From positions 118,448 through 164,281 of the forward strand of contig NZ_KV812002.1 in the NCBI RefSeq assembly GCF_001813295.1: a stretch of 45,834 bases of DNA, written 5' to 3'. Position 1 is the stretch's first letter. Every line of letters starts with the position of its first letter. Both the position numbers and the translations under genes were made by a program. The notes under the pieces are model-generated. The model saw nothing but the letters and a program-made list of their open reading frames with translations. It had not been told where the DNA came from and did no database searches. Below are positions 17,973 to 27,369 of this stretch, piece by piece. The stretch is from Streptococcus sp. HMSC072G04 (GTDB lineage Bacteria; Bacillota; Bacilli; Lactobacillales; Streptococcaceae).

Positions 17973-19304
17973 ATGGATCATGTATTGCAGTTTTTTCAGC
18001 AGCTCGATAATCTAGTGTGGGGCGCCCCACTTTTAGTGCTTTTAGTAGGGACAGGGATCTACCTGACCCTTCGCTTGGGTTTGCTTCAGATCCGCTACCT
18101 TCCAAAAGCTTTTCGCTTGATCTTTACAGAAGATGAGGGACACGGGGATATCTCGAGTTTCGGAGCCCTTGCGACAGCCCTAGCAGCTACTGTAGGGACG
18201 GGGAATATTGTAGGGGTAGCTACAGCGATTCAGACAGGTGGCCCAGGTGCCCTCTTTTGGATGTGGATGGCAGCCTTCTTTGGAATGGCGACCAAGTATG
18301 CAGAAGGGCTCTTAGCCATTCGTTATCGGACCAAGGATGACAACGGTCATATCTCAGGTGGTCCGATGTACTACATTCTTCACGGGATGGGAGAGAAGTG
18401 GCGACCACTGGCTATTTTCTTTGCGGTTGCAGGAGTGCTGGTAGCCCTCTTTGGGATCGGAACCATGACCCAGGTTAATTCCATTACGGGATCCCTTCAA
18501 GCCAGTTTTGGAACAGCTCCAGAAGTGGCTAGTGTAGTAATTGCTCTGGTGGTTTCAACCATCATCTTTGGAGGGATTCACTGGATTTCCAAAGTCTCTG
18601 AAAAAGTGGTTCCTTTTATGGCTGCTGCCTATATCTTTGCGACTGTCACGATCATTGCCTTACATCTGGACCAATTGCTTCCAGCCTTAAAAGCAGTCTT
18701 TTCTGGTGCTTTTACAGGAACTGCAGCCATGGGAGGTTTTGCAGGAGCAACGGTCAAAATGGCTATCCAAAAAGGGGTGGCGCGTGGAGTTTTCTCCAAT
18801 GAATCTGGTCTCGGATCTGCACCCATTGCAGCAGCGGCGGCGAAGACCAATGAGCCAGTCGAGCAGGGATTGATCTCCATGACAGGAACCTTTATTGATA
18901 CCATTATCATCTGTAGTTTGACAGGACTCTCGCTCTTGGTTTCAGGTGAGTGGATGGCAAAGGGCAGCACTAGTACCTTGACTCAGGATACGTTTACAGG
19001 CGTCTTTGGCCCAGTCGGAGGAATCATTCTGACGTTATGCTTGGTGCTTTTTGCGACCACGACTATTCTTGGATGGTCTTATTACGGAGAGCGGTGTTTT
19101 GAATTCCTATTTGGTGTTAAACATATCAACCTCTATCGGACCTTCTTTGTTTTTATGGTTGGACTAGGAGGCTTCCTTAAGCTGGATCTGGTCTGGGTAA
19201 TCGCGGATATTGTGAATGGACTCATGGCTTTGCCCAACCTGATCGCCCTTTTAGCTCTCTCCCCTGTCATCATCAAAGAAAGTAAAGGCTACTTTAAGAA
19301 ATAA
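17973..19304 (+). CDS. alsT: Sodium:alanine/glycine symporter (AGCS family)
   Basis: A 443-residue transporter with about ten membrane segments. Family segments seen are TVGTGNIVGVATAI, GGPGALFWMWMAAFFGMA, GGPMYYI and RGVFSNESGLGSAPIAAAAA. It imports alanine or glycine with Na+. AAGGAGA precedes the ATG at 17973. Control by the upstream glycine riboswitch makes glycine a likely substrate. It converges with sstT and shares a bidirectional terminator. Confidence 0.93.
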   Translation: MDHVLQFFQQLDNLVWGAPLLVLLVGTGIYLTLRLGLLQIRYLPKAFRLIFTEDEGHGDISSFGALATALAATVGTGNIVGVATAIQTGGPGALFWMWMAAFFGMATKYAEGLLAIRYRTKDDNGHISGGPMYYILHGMGEKWRPLAIFFAVAGVLVALFGIGTMTQVNSITGSLQASFGTAPEVASVVIALVVSTIIFGGIHWISKVSEKVVPFMAAAYIFATVTIIALHLDQLLPALKAVFSGAFTGTAAMGGFAGATVKMAIQKGVARGVFSNESGLGSAPIAAAAAKTNEPVEQGLISMTGTFIDTIIICSLTGLSLLVSGEWMAKGSTSTLTQDTFTGVFGPVGGIILTLCLVLFATTTILGWSYYGERCFEFLFGVKHINLYRTFFVFMVGLGGFLKLDLVWVIADIVNGLMALPNLIALLALSPVIIKESKGYFKK

Positions 19305-19305
19305 G

Positions 19306-19336
19306 AAAAACCAGATCGCAAGGTCTGGGTTTTCTT
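19306..19336. terminator. Bidirectional terminator between alsT and sstT
   Basis: AAAACCAGA / TCTGGGTTTT stem with loop TCGCAAGG, T runs on both strands (plus TTTTC, minus TTTTTC). Confidence 0.8.
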
Positions 19337-19357
19337 GTCTATTTGAGATAGGATCAT

Positions 19358-20575
19358 TTAATAGCGTTTTTCTTTTGGCCAGCTACTCATTTCGGCGATG
19401 GCGGTGAAGAGCACATCTGTCGAAGAGTTGAGGGCTGTTTCGCAAGAGTCTTGGATGACCCCGATGATAAAACCGACGCTGACGACTTGCATGGCCAAAT
19501 CATTGGTGATCCCAAAGAGGCTACAAGCAACAGGGATGAGAAGGAGAGATCCTCCCGCAACTCCAGATGCTCCACAAGCAGAGATAGCCGCTACAACACT
19601 TAGAATGAGCGCCGTTCCAAAGTCAACCTGAATGTGCAAGGTATTGGCAGCAGCTAGCGTCAAAATATTGATCGTCACGGCTGCGCCTGCCATGTTTACA
19701 GTTGAACCAAGTGGAATGGAGACAGAATAGGTGTCTGGATTCAGCCCCAATTCTTCACAGAGACGCATATTGACAGGGATGTTGGCTGCAGAGCTTCTGG
19801 TGAAGAAGGCTGTTACCCCACTGATACGGAGGCATTTAAAAACAAGGGGATAAGGGTTCTTGCGGATCATGAAAAAGACGATCAATGGATTGATGACCAG
19901 GGCTACAAAAGCCATGGTACCAACCAAAACAAGCAAGAGAATCCCGTAGTTACTAAGGGCACTGAGTCCTTGGCCAGCGATGGTCGTGAAGACCAAGCCT
20001 AAGATCCCAAATGGAGCTAGGTTGATAATCCACTCAACGATTTTTGAAGTGATGTCTGCTAGAGTTTGGAGGAGGTCTTTACTATGTTCACTCGCCTCTC
20101 TCATGGCGATCCCAAAGACAGTAGCCCAAGACAGGATTCCAATGTAGTTGGCTTGCTGCAAGGCGTTGACCGGGTTGTCGACGATCTTGAGCAAGAGGTT
20201 ACTAATCACTTCGCCAATCCCGTTTGGAGAGGATCCTTCAGCGGCCTTTCCAGTCAGGGTAATGGTGATCGGGAAGATGTAATTGACCAAAACAGCAACG
20301 AAGGCAGCAGCAAAGGTTCCTAGGAGATAGAGGACGATGACTTTTTTCATATTAGTCTCTGTCCCTTTTTGGTGTTGGGAGAGGGCATTTGCGACGAGTG
20401 CAAAGACCAAAAGAGGTGCGATCGCACGGAGCCCCCCAACAAAGAACTCTCCTAAGAGTCCAATGCCAGTTGCTTTCGGAAAGAGAAGTGCTAGGATGAC
20501 TCCAAGTACAATCCCGATTGCGATCCTTTTCATAAGGTTGGTTTTATTCCAAGTGGTAATCAATCGATGAATCAT
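19358..20575 (-). CDS. sstT: Serine/threonine:sodium symporter SstT
   Basis: Member of the dicarboxylate/amino acid:cation symporter family, importing serine and threonine with Na+. From ATG 20575 it has 405 residues and eight to nine membrane segments; signature parts are [28 protein letters not shown] and [15 protein letters not shown] longer open reading to 20635 is rejected because AAGGAGG lies 6 nt before 20575. Together with the exporter pair at 3272-4502 the window encodes both uptake and export of the same amino acids. Confidence 0.93.
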   Translation of the reverse strand: MIHRLITTWNKTNLMKRIAIGIVLGVILALLFPKATGIGLLGEFFVGGLRAIAPLLVFALVANALSQHQKGTETNMKKVIVLYLLGTFAAAFVAVLVNYIFPITITLTGKAAEGSSPNGIGEVISNLLLKIVDNPVNALQQANYIGILSWATVFGIAMREASEHSKDLLQTLADITSKIVEWIINLAPFGILGLVFTTIAGQGLSALSNYGILLLVLVGTMAFVALVINPLIVFFMIRKNPYPLVFKCLRISGVTAFFTRSSAANIPVNMRLCEELGLNPDTYSVSIPLGSTVNMAGAAVTINILTLAAANTLHIQVDFGTALILSVVAAISACGASGVAGGSLLLIPVACSLFGITNDLAMQVVSVGFIIGVIQDSCETALNSSTDVLFTAIAEMSSWPKEKRY

Positions 20576-20606
20576 GTAAGACCTCCTTAAAAAATAATTA
20601 AGGAAT

Positions 20607-20635
20607 ATTATACGATAGTGAGGGGGGAAAAGCAA
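20607..20635 (-). promoter_or_regulatory. sstT promoter
   Basis: Minus strand: -35 TTGCTT (20630-20635), 17-bp spacer, -10 TATAAT (20607-20612). The leader is short; CCTTAA near its 5' end can pair with TTAAGG in the ribosome binding site. Confidence 0.7.
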
Positions 20636-20671
20636 TGAGATTTTTAAAAAATAGCCTTATTTCCGAATATT

Positions 20672-20680
20672 TGATATAAT
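20672..20680 (+). promoter_or_regulatory. Extended -10 promoter of mscS
   Basis: TGA followed by TATAAT (20675-20680), 33 nt before the ATG. Confidence 0.55.
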
Positions 20681-20712
20681 CATACTATTCTTTGGTAGAA
20701 AGGCCCGAATAA

Positions 20713-21561
20713 ATGAGTCAAGCTTTCCAACGTTATTTCAGTAAAATAGACTGGACGAAGATTTTTGATGATCTGATATCAAAATGTATCTCTCTGATTT
20801 TTGTCTTTCTCTTATTTTTTATCGCTAAAAAGGCCATCCATAGCCTGGTCAAGCGGATCTTAACCCCTTCCTTTAAGTATACGGTGCAGGATGAAGCCCG
20901 TAAAAAAACGATTCTCCGTTTGGTTGAGAGCCTCTTAAACTATTGTTTGTATTTCATCTTGATCTACTGGATTTTGTCGATTCTGGGTCTTCCGGTCTCT
21001 AGTCTCTTGGCTGGTGCTGGGATTGCTGGGGTGGCGATTGGGATGGGAGCCCAGGGTTTTCTTTCCGATTTGGTCAATGGTTTCTTCATCCTTTTAGAAC
21101 GCCAGCTGGACGTGGGAGACAATGTTCGTCTCACGAATGGGTCTATTAATATTGCCGGAATCGTCAGTAGTGTCGGGATTCGCACGACCCAGGTGCGGGA
21201 TTTTGATGGAACTCTCCACTTTGTTCCGAATCGCAATATTACCGTCGTCAGCAATCTCTCACGTGGCGATATGCGCGTGCTAATCGATATTCCACTAGAT
21301 GCAAATACCGATCTCGACAAGATTTATCAGGTGATTGCTCAGGTCAATCAGTCTGAACAAGATAAACACCCAGAGGTGTTGACAGGTCCTACGATTTTAG
21401 GCCCACAGATTGAAAAAAATGGCCGTTATTCCTTCCGCATTGCGATGACTGCGCAAAATGGAACCCAGACGACTGTCTATCATACCTACTATAAACTCTA
21501 CCATGATGCCTTGATGGAAGCAGGGATTAGCCTACCGACAGGAAAGAATGGGATCATGTAA
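20713..21561 (+). CDS. mscS: MscS family mechanosensitive channel
   Basis: A 282-residue membrane channel that opens under membrane tension and releases solutes on hypo-osmotic shock. Three N-terminal membrane segments (about 20-38, 68-88, 92-118); the third is Gly/Ala-rich (LAGAGIAGVAIGMGAQGF), as in the pore helix of MscS. The beta domain follows (DVGDNVRL, FVPNRNI), then the C-terminal alpha/beta domain. AGAAAGG precedes the ATG. Monocistronic, with a structured repeat 43 nt after the stop. Confidence 0.92.
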   Translation: MSQAFQRYFSKIDWTKIFDDLISKCISLIFVFLLFFIAKKAIHSLVKRILTPSFKYTVQDEARKKTILRLVESLLNYCLYFILIYWILSILGLPVSSLLAGAGIAGVAIGMGAQGFLSDLVNGFFILLERQLDVGDNVRLTNGSINIAGIVSSVGIRTTQVRDFDGTLHFVPNRNITVVSNLSRGDMRVLIDIPLDANTDLDKIYQVIAQVNQSEQDKHPEVLTGPTILGPQIEKNGRYSFRIAMTAQNGTQTTVYHTYYKLYHDALMEAGISLPTGKNGIM

Positions 21562-21604
21562 TAAGAAAAGCTCAGAAATTAGAATGTAGATAAGATCCTC
21601 TTAG

Positions 21605-21740
21605 AAACTTTCCTTAGGTGAGAACGGACGTCAGCGACCTTCTAAGAAGTTCCATGACTTAGTTTTGAGCCTAAGGTCTCAAAACTCCCGAGTGCCTGAA
21701 ACGTTATTGTTTCAGGCACTTTTCTCACAGCGGAAAGTTT
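21605..21740 (+). repeat. Structured 3' UTR repeat, copy 2
   Basis: AAACTTTCC (21605-21613) pairs with GGAAAGTTT (21732-21740). Inside are GTGAG/CTCAC, the core GACGTCAGCGA, the hairpin AGTTTTGAG/CTCAAAACT, and the 11-bp hairpin GTGCCTGAAAC/GTTTCAGGCAC followed by TTTTCTCAC. It starts 43 nt after the mscS stop, sense strand. Confidence 0.9.
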
Positions 21741-21810
21741 AAGTAGACGATTGAATCATTCTATCGAATAAATTAATTTATGAACCAATTTTTTATATTT
21801 TTTAACACAA

Positions 21811-21993
21811 AAAAGAGGCTGGGACAAAAGTCCTAGCCTCTCAATTATCTTTGAATTGTCGAGCAAGACGCAGTGGTTGAGTGGGCTCTACTACGCTGAT
21901 TTCATCAGTTTTTACAGCCCTACTCAACTGTTCGGAGGTGGGACGACGAAATCGAATTCTAACGAATTACCGATTTCTGTCCCACTCTCTTTT
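21811..21993 (-). repeat. Composite hairpin repeat, full copy
   Basis: Read on the minus strand, it begins 5 nt after the stop of the gene at 21999-22316. First part: a long hairpin GTGGGAC / GTCCCAC (21938-21944, 21979-21985) continued by GAAATCG/CGATTTC and AATTC/GAATT. Second part: GTTGAGT/ACTCAAC (21876-21882, 21922-21928) with an inner CTGAT/ATCAG. Third part: the 26-nt GAGGCT hairpin (21815-21840) with a T run. The first 31 nt recur exactly at the window end and the last 26 nt at the window start. The remaining gap 21741-21810 is AT-rich with nothing recognised. Confidence 0.8.
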
Positions 21994-21998
21994 TTGCT

Positions 21999-22316
21999 CT
22001 ATTTTAAGTGGCAGTATTTGAAATCCAGCTTTTTAATCTGGTCCCAATTTTTTCGAGCTTCTGGTGGCAAGACGATGAGTTGCTGGCGCAACATAGTCGT
22101 GATTTCAAGATTTAAGGATTCGATGGGGAGGGCAATGGCTACGGAACTTTTTGCCCTTTGGATCTTGTCCATGCAATATTCAATATGATGGCAAGCTGCA
22201 CCGGTCTGTGATTGACGGCTAGATGCGATTTCTTGTCGCATATTGGAGAGTAATTGGACCAATTCAGACTTAAGGAATTTGATCGTATCTGATTTTTCTT
22301 GAGCTAAAAGAAACAT
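21999..22316 (-). CDS. Possible bacteriocin immunity protein (enterocin A immunity-like)
   Basis: A 105-residue, mostly helical soluble protein starting at ATG 22316, 7 nt after AAGGAGG. The C-terminal third, ESLNLEITTMLRQQ to IKKLDFKYCHL, follows the pattern of the EntA_Immun helical-bundle family (Asn-Leu-Glu-Ile, a short loop with Leu and Pro, then Ile-Lys-Lys-Leu ... Phe/Tyr-Tyr). These proteins protect cells from class II bacteriocins by binding the mannose PTS. No bacteriocin gene is adjacent, so it would be an orphan. Three cysteines (in CHHIEYC and near the end) are unusual. The assignment rests on pattern only. Confidence 0.5.
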   Translation of the reverse strand: MFLLAQEKSDTIKFLKSELVQLLSNMRQEIASSRQSQTGAACHHIEYCMDKIQRAKSSVAIALPIESLNLEITTMLRQQLIVLPPEARKNWDQIKKLDFKYCHLK

Positions 22317-22516
22317 AAGCACACCTCCTTTTGCTATAGTTTAATACTAATTTATTAAAAATGCAAGGGGGTAAAGTAAAAAAAATAAAATTTTTTTAGA
22401 AAAAGATACAGAAAAAGAGAGGGCTTACATCTCCCCACTACAGAAGGTTGAACCCCTTGTCTTAAAAATGGCTTTTCTCCCTTGGTCGGGTTGACTTGAT
22501 AGAGGTCGGTAGCTGC

Positions 22517-22551
22517 AAAAAAACTCCTGAAACATACTGGTTTCAGGAGTT
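22517..22551 (-). terminator. gdhA terminator
   Basis: Perfect 12-bp stem AACTCCTGAAAC (22522-22533) / GTTTCAGGAGTT (22540-22551), with seven T on the minus strand after the stem. The rest of 22323-22594 holds no gene that I can see. Confidence 0.88.
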
Positions 22552-22594
22552 GAGAGGCTTTGACCCGAAGGTCTCAAAGAAAAATATCGATTGA

Positions 22595-23983
<1,389 letters not shown>

Positions 23984-24017
23984 CTAGGGGAGTGGCTTTG
24001 AGACAGTTGACAAACAA

Positions 24018-24034
24018 TGTCATGTTTTATTACA
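24018..24034 (-). promoter_or_regulatory. GlnR box at the gdhA transcription start
   Basis: TGTCATGTTTTATTACA fits the GlnR/TnrA consensus TGTNAN7TNACA at every fixed position. It begins directly after the -10 box (24041-24046) and covers the expected start site, a repressor position. Confidence 0.75.
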
Positions 24035-24040
24035 TGGATC

Positions 24041-24069
24041 ATTATAGCAGACTTTTTTTGGCTTGTAAA
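24041..24069 (-). promoter_or_regulatory. gdhA promoter
   Basis: Minus strand: -35 TTTACA (24064-24069), 17-bp spacer, -10 TATAAT (24041-24046). Leader of about 90 nt. Confidence 0.75.
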
Positions 24070-24166
24070 GAAAAAAGTTGAATTTTCTGAAAATTTTATC
24101 GCGACTAGGAAAGTCCGAATGTTTGGAAGAATTTTTAGCTTTGATTGTCCGGAAGCTTCTAAGTGA

Positions 24167-24175
24167 TGGTATAAT
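24167..24175 (+). promoter_or_regulatory. Extended -10 promoter of pyrD
   Basis: TGG followed by TATAAT (24170-24175), 66 nt before the ATG. No PyrR-type attenuator recognised in the leader. Confidence 0.6.
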
Positions 24176-24240
24176 GAAAGAAGAAAATAGAGAGCATCCC
24201 GAACGATTCTGTTGGTGGTGTTTCAAAAAAGGAGTACAAG

Positions 24241-25176
24241 ATGGTATCGACAAAAACGCAAATTGCTGGTTTTGAATTTGACAACTGCTTGATGAATGCG
24301 GCAGGTGTAGCCTGTATGACCACTGAGGAATTAGAAGAAGTGAAGAACTCAGCTGCGGGGACCTTTGTGACCAAGACCGCGACCTTAGAATTCCGTGCTG
24401 GTAATCCAGAGCCACGCTACCAAGATGTGCCGCTTGGTTCGATCAATTCGATGGGACTACCTAACCAAGGGTTGGACTATTATTTGAATTACTTATTGGA
24501 GTTGCAAGAAACGGATCCTGACCGGACCTTCTTCTTATCTCTCGTCGGCATGTCTCCTGAAGAAACTCATACCATCTTGAAAAAGGTGCAAGACAGTGAT
24601 TTTAAAGGCTTGACAGAGTTGAACCTATCTTGTCCCAATGTCCCTGGGAAACCTCAGATCGCCTATGATTTTGATACGACAGATCGGATCTTATCTGAGG
24701 TCTTTGCCTATTTCACCAAACCTCTAGGGATCAAGTTGCCACCTTATTTTGATATCGTTCATTTTGATCAAGCAGCAGCGATCTTTAACAAATACCCGCT
24801 TAAGTTTGTCAATTGCGTCAATTCGATCGGAAATGGCCTCTACATTGAGGATGAATCCGTAGTAATCCGTCCGAAGAACGGCTTTGGTGGGATCGGTGGC
24901 GAATACATCAAACCGACTGCTCTAGCTAATGTCCATGCCTTTTACAAACGTCTGAATCCAGAAATTCAGATTGTGGGGACAGGTGGCGTCTTGACTGGTC
25001 GCGATGCCTTTGAACATATCCTTTGTGGGGCTAGTATGGTGCAAATTGGAACCACGCTTCATAAAGAAGGAGTAGGGGCTTTTGACCGCATCACTGCGGA
25101 GCTCAAAGCCATCATGGAAGAAAGAGGCTACCAAAGCTTGGAAGATTTCCGTGGGAAATTGCGCTATATGGATTAA
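24241..25176 (+). CDS. pyrD: Dihydroorotate dehydrogenase, class 1A (fumarate)
   Basis: Soluble FMN enzyme that oxidises dihydroorotate to orotate in pyrimidine synthesis, using fumarate as acceptor. The 311 residues include [33 protein letters not shown], the active-site Cys in [13 protein letters not shown] near residue 130, and [15 protein letters not shown] and GASMVQIGT for phosphate binding of FMN. The single-gene, 1A form without pyrK is typical of lactic streptococci. AAAGGAG precedes the ATG by 6 nt; a strong terminator follows. Confidence 0.96.
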   Translation: MVSTKTQIAGFEFDNCLMNAAGVACMTTEELEEVKNSAAGTFVTKTATLEFRAGNPEPRYQDVPLGSINSMGLPNQGLDYYLNYLLELQETDPDRTFFLSLVGMSPEETHTILKKVQDSDFKGLTELNLSCPNVPGKPQIAYDFDTTDRILSEVFAYFTKPLGIKLPPYFDIVHFDQAAAIFNKYPLKFVNCVNSIGNGLYIEDESVVIRPKNGFGGIGGEYIKPTALANVHAFYKRLNPEIQIVGTGGVLTGRDAFEHILCGASMVQIGTTLHKEGVGAFDRITAELKAIMEERGYQSLEDFRGKLRYMD

Positions 25177-25190
25177 GTTAGGATGATGAG

Positions 25191-25232
25191 AAGAACCCCT
25201 CACGTTACTAAGACCGGAGGGGTTCTTTTTAG
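25191..25232 (+). terminator. pyrD terminator
   Basis: AAGAACCCCTC (25191-25201) / GAGGGGTTCTT (25217-25227) perfect 11-bp stem, followed by TTTTT. Confidence 0.92.
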
Positions 25233-25400
25233 CTTTTCTTAAACTGCAAAGAGTGACAAAAAACTGGTCCTGGTTTCAGTTGTTTTGCAACTATATTTTG
25301 CTCAGATAGGAGTGAAATGGTGTATAATGAAGATGAAAAGATTTAGGTGAAGATTGAGTTTGTTTCTTTTTTGGTAAGTTCGGAAAGGAAGGTGATTCTC

Positions 25401-25730
25401 ATGGGAGCTGGTGACTTTATTCAGGAAGCCTTGCTTACTATTCAAGCTATTGAGGACTCCTTTTTGGCTTATTCCCAGACCATTCCAGACGCAGTCCGAT
25501 TTCAGGAAAATCTGGACTATATCCTTCGCTATTTAAAAAAGGCAGAGCGTGTGGACAATCGTGTCTTAATGGAGCTAGAGAAGTTTTATCAAAGAGCGAG
25601 CTTCTTGATTGGTTTGAGTGCCCTGCACTTGGATGAAGCAACGTTTCAAGCTTGGAGAGTGTATGATTGCTTTCATTATGACAGGGTGAAGTCTCAGTTA
25701 CAGGTCTATGGACCGACGGTGGTTTTATAG
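25401..25730 (+). CDS. Hypothetical 109-residue helical protein
   Basis: Start set at ATG 25401, after GGAAAGGAAGGTG; an upstream ATG at 25347 lacks a ribosome binding site. The product looks soluble and largely helical, with heptad-like stretches (ENLDYILRYLKKAERVDNRVLMELEKFYQ) split here only for description, and an aromatic C-terminal part WRVYDCFHYDR. TATAAT at 25323-25328 could be the promoter. I do not recognise the family. A 28-codon ORF with a strong ribosome binding site follows 48 nt later. Confidence 0.6.
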   Translation: MGAGDFIQEALLTIQAIEDSFLAYSQTIPDAVRFQENLDYILRYLKKAERVDNRVLMELEKFYQRASFLIGLSALHLDEATFQAWRVYDCFHYDRVKSQLQVYGPTVVL

Positions 25731-25778
25731 TTGATGTGCCTTGAGTTTGTCCACAGATATTCAGAGGAGGTGTTGGTC

Positions 25779-25865
25779 ATGCTAGTCCTTCATGATTTTC
25801 TACATCAGTTAACCCTATCGTTTTGGAACTTCTATTACTCGCTCTTTTTCTTATTTGAAAAATAA
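25779..25865 (+). CDS. 28-residue hydrophobic aromatic peptide, unknown function
   Basis: ATG at 25779 after AGAGGAGGTGTTGGTC, a very strong ribosome binding site 8 nt upstream. The peptide starts [20 protein letters not shown], is rich in Phe, Leu and Tyr, and ends FEK. A terminator follows 9 nt after the stop. Too short for any family call; it could be a membrane-active or signalling peptide. It is probably co-transcribed with the gene at 25401-25730. Confidence 0.5.
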   Translation: MLVLHDFLHQLTLSFWNFYYSLFFLFEK

Positions 25866-25874
25866 GAAGGATTG

Positions 25875-25908
25875 AATCCCTTTTACATATAGTAGAAGGG
25901 ATTTTTGA
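25875..25908 (+). terminator. Terminator after the 28-residue peptide gene
   Basis: AATCCCTT (25875-25882) / AAGGGATT (25896-25903), then TTTTG. Confidence 0.8.
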
Positions 25909-25918
25909 TGCAGAATCC

Positions 25919-25947
25919 TTGAAAATCGGAGGCTCTTGGATTATGAT
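25919..25947 (+). promoter_or_regulatory. msrAB promoter
   Basis: -35 TTGAAA (25919-25924), 17-bp spacer, -10 TATGAT (25942-25947); leader of about 50 nt. Confidence 0.65.
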
Positions 25948-26002
25948 GGAGCTAATAGTAAGAAGCGTTCCTTGTGGGGAATGCAGGAAGCGAGGAAAAA
26001 AG

Positions 26003-26938
26003 ATGGCAGAGATTTATCTAGCAGGTGGCTGTTTTTGGGGCTTAGAGGAATATTTTTCACGGATCCCCGGTGTAGAAGAGACGACGGTGGGCTATGCCAA
26101 TGGCCAGGTAGAAACGACCAACTACCAACTGATCAAGGAAACGGATCACGCAGAGACTGTACAAGTCATCTACGATCCAGATAAAATCACCCTACGAGCG
26201 ATTCTGCTATACTATTTCCGGGTGATTGATCCCTTATCCATTAACAAGCAGGGAAATGATCGAGGCCGCCAATATCGAACCGGTGTCTATTATACAGACG
26301 AGGCAGATCGTGAAGTGATCGCCCAAGTGTTTGCGGAAGAAGAGAAGCAACTGGGCAGTAAAATAGCGGTTGAATTAGAGCCTTTGCGCCACTACATCCT
26401 AGCTGAGGACTACCACCAAGACTACCTCAAGAAGAATCCCGGAGGCTATTGCCATATCGATGTGACGGATGCTGACCAGCCCTTGATTGATCCGTCAGCC
26501 TATCAGAAGCCAGATCAAGAAACCCTAAAAGCGAAACTGACAGCAGAACAGTATCAAGTCACCCAAGAAAGTGCGACGGAACGCCCTTTCCAGAATGCCT
26601 ATGATCAGACCTTCGAAGAGGGCATCTATGTGGATATTACGACTGGAGAGCCTCTCTTCTTTGCCAAGGATAAGTTTGCTTCTGGCTGTGGCTGGCCAAG
26701 TTTCTCCCGTCCCATTGCCAAAGATGTGGTTCATTATTACCAGGATCATAGCCACGGGATGGAGCGGATCGAGGTCCGTTCCCGCTCAGGCAATGCCCAT
26801 CTCGGCCATGTCTTCACCGACGGACCAAAAGACCAAGGTGGCCTACGCTATTGTATCAATTCGGCCTCTCTGCGCTTTATTCCAAAAGATGAAATGGAGC
26901 AAGAAGGTTATGGATATTTGTTAAAGGCTTTGAAATAA
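26003..26938 (+). CDS. msrAB: Fused peptide-methionine sulfoxide reductase MsrA-MsrB
   Basis: Repairs both S- and R-methionine sulfoxide. From ATG 26003 the protein has 311 residues: MsrA domain first ([11 protein letters not shown] with its catalytic Cys, residues 1-160), then MsrB ([11 protein letters not shown], and catalytic Cys in [11 protein letters not shown]). MsrB lacks the CxxC zinc pairs, as in other streptococcal fusions. A GAGGAAAAAAG sequence precedes the start; a longer open reading to the left lacks one. No signal peptide, so cytoplasmic. Useful in a cell that makes H2O2 through spxB. Confidence 0.94.
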   Translation: MAEIYLAGGCFWGLEEYFSRIPGVEETTVGYANGQVETTNYQLIKETDHAETVQVIYDPDKITLRAILLYYFRVIDPLSINKQGNDRGRQYRTGVYYTDEADREVIAQVFAEEEKQLGSKIAVELEPLRHYILAEDYHQDYLKKNPGGYCHIDVTDADQPLIDPSAYQKPDQETLKAKLTAEQYQVTQESATERPFQNAYDQTFEEGIYVDITTGEPLFFAKDKFASGCGWPSFSRPIAKDVVHYYQDHSHGMERIEVRSRSGNAHLGHVFTDGPKDQGGLRYCINSASLRFIPKDEMEQEGYGYLLKALK

Positions 26939-26972
26939 GAGGGCCTTTCTAGTAGATCAAAAAACGGAGTTA

Positions 26973-27176
26973 ATGATGAAAAAAAGAAATTTGTGGCGAA
27001 TGATTTTTACGCTTTCGGCTATGGTAACTCTGATTGGATTAGGATTTACTGCCTATAATCATTTTGTATTCCATCAACCTTTTATGAATCGGACGACAAA
27101 AGGGTTGCTCTCGGCCTTTTTCCTAAGTCTTGTCATGGTTGCAATCAGCTTAGCCAAATCAAACGATAAGAAGTGA
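26973..27176 (+). CDS. Small two-segment membrane protein, unknown function
   Basis: A 67-residue protein with a basic N-terminus, membrane segments at about 10-28 and 43-60, and a charged end SNDKK. Two adjacent ATGs (26973, 26976) follow a GGAG. It is 34 nt after msrAB and ahead of a terminator, so probably the last gene of the msrAB transcript. I do not recognise the family. Confidence 0.6.
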   Translation: MMKKRNLWRMIFTLSAMVTLIGLGFTAYNHFVFHQPFMNRTTKGLLSAFFLSLVMVAISLAKSNDKK

Positions 27177-27212
27177 TGATCGATCATTTACATGAATTAA
27201 TCAACTGTGCAG

Positions 27213-27268
27213 GAGCAGAATGATGAAGCGTTTCTAAACAATGGCGCTTCTGTCCTGCTCTCTTTTTT
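27213..27268 (+). terminator. Terminator after msrAB and the small membrane protein
   Basis: Two-part stem GAGCAG (27213-27218) / CTGCTC (27255-27260) and GAAGCG (27225-27230) / CGCTTC (27245-27250), then a T run. Confidence 0.8.
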
Positions 27269-27284
27269 CTCTTCTTAAAAATTG

Positions 27285-27293
27285 TGATACAAT
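27285..27293 (+). promoter_or_regulatory. Extended -10 promoter of capA
   Basis: TGA followed by TACAAT (27288-27293), about 77 nt before the capA ATG. Confidence 0.5.
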
Positions 27294-27369
27294 GAAGAGA
27301 AAGTATTTCAATGACAGCTCAATTTGTTGGCGGATCATTGGAGAAACTAGGTACGAAGAAGAGGTAGGA

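Noticed and set aside
27241..27369. Longer capA start (43 more codons)
   Set aside because: It begins inside the preceding terminator hairpin and before the promoter; ATG 27370 has AGAGG.
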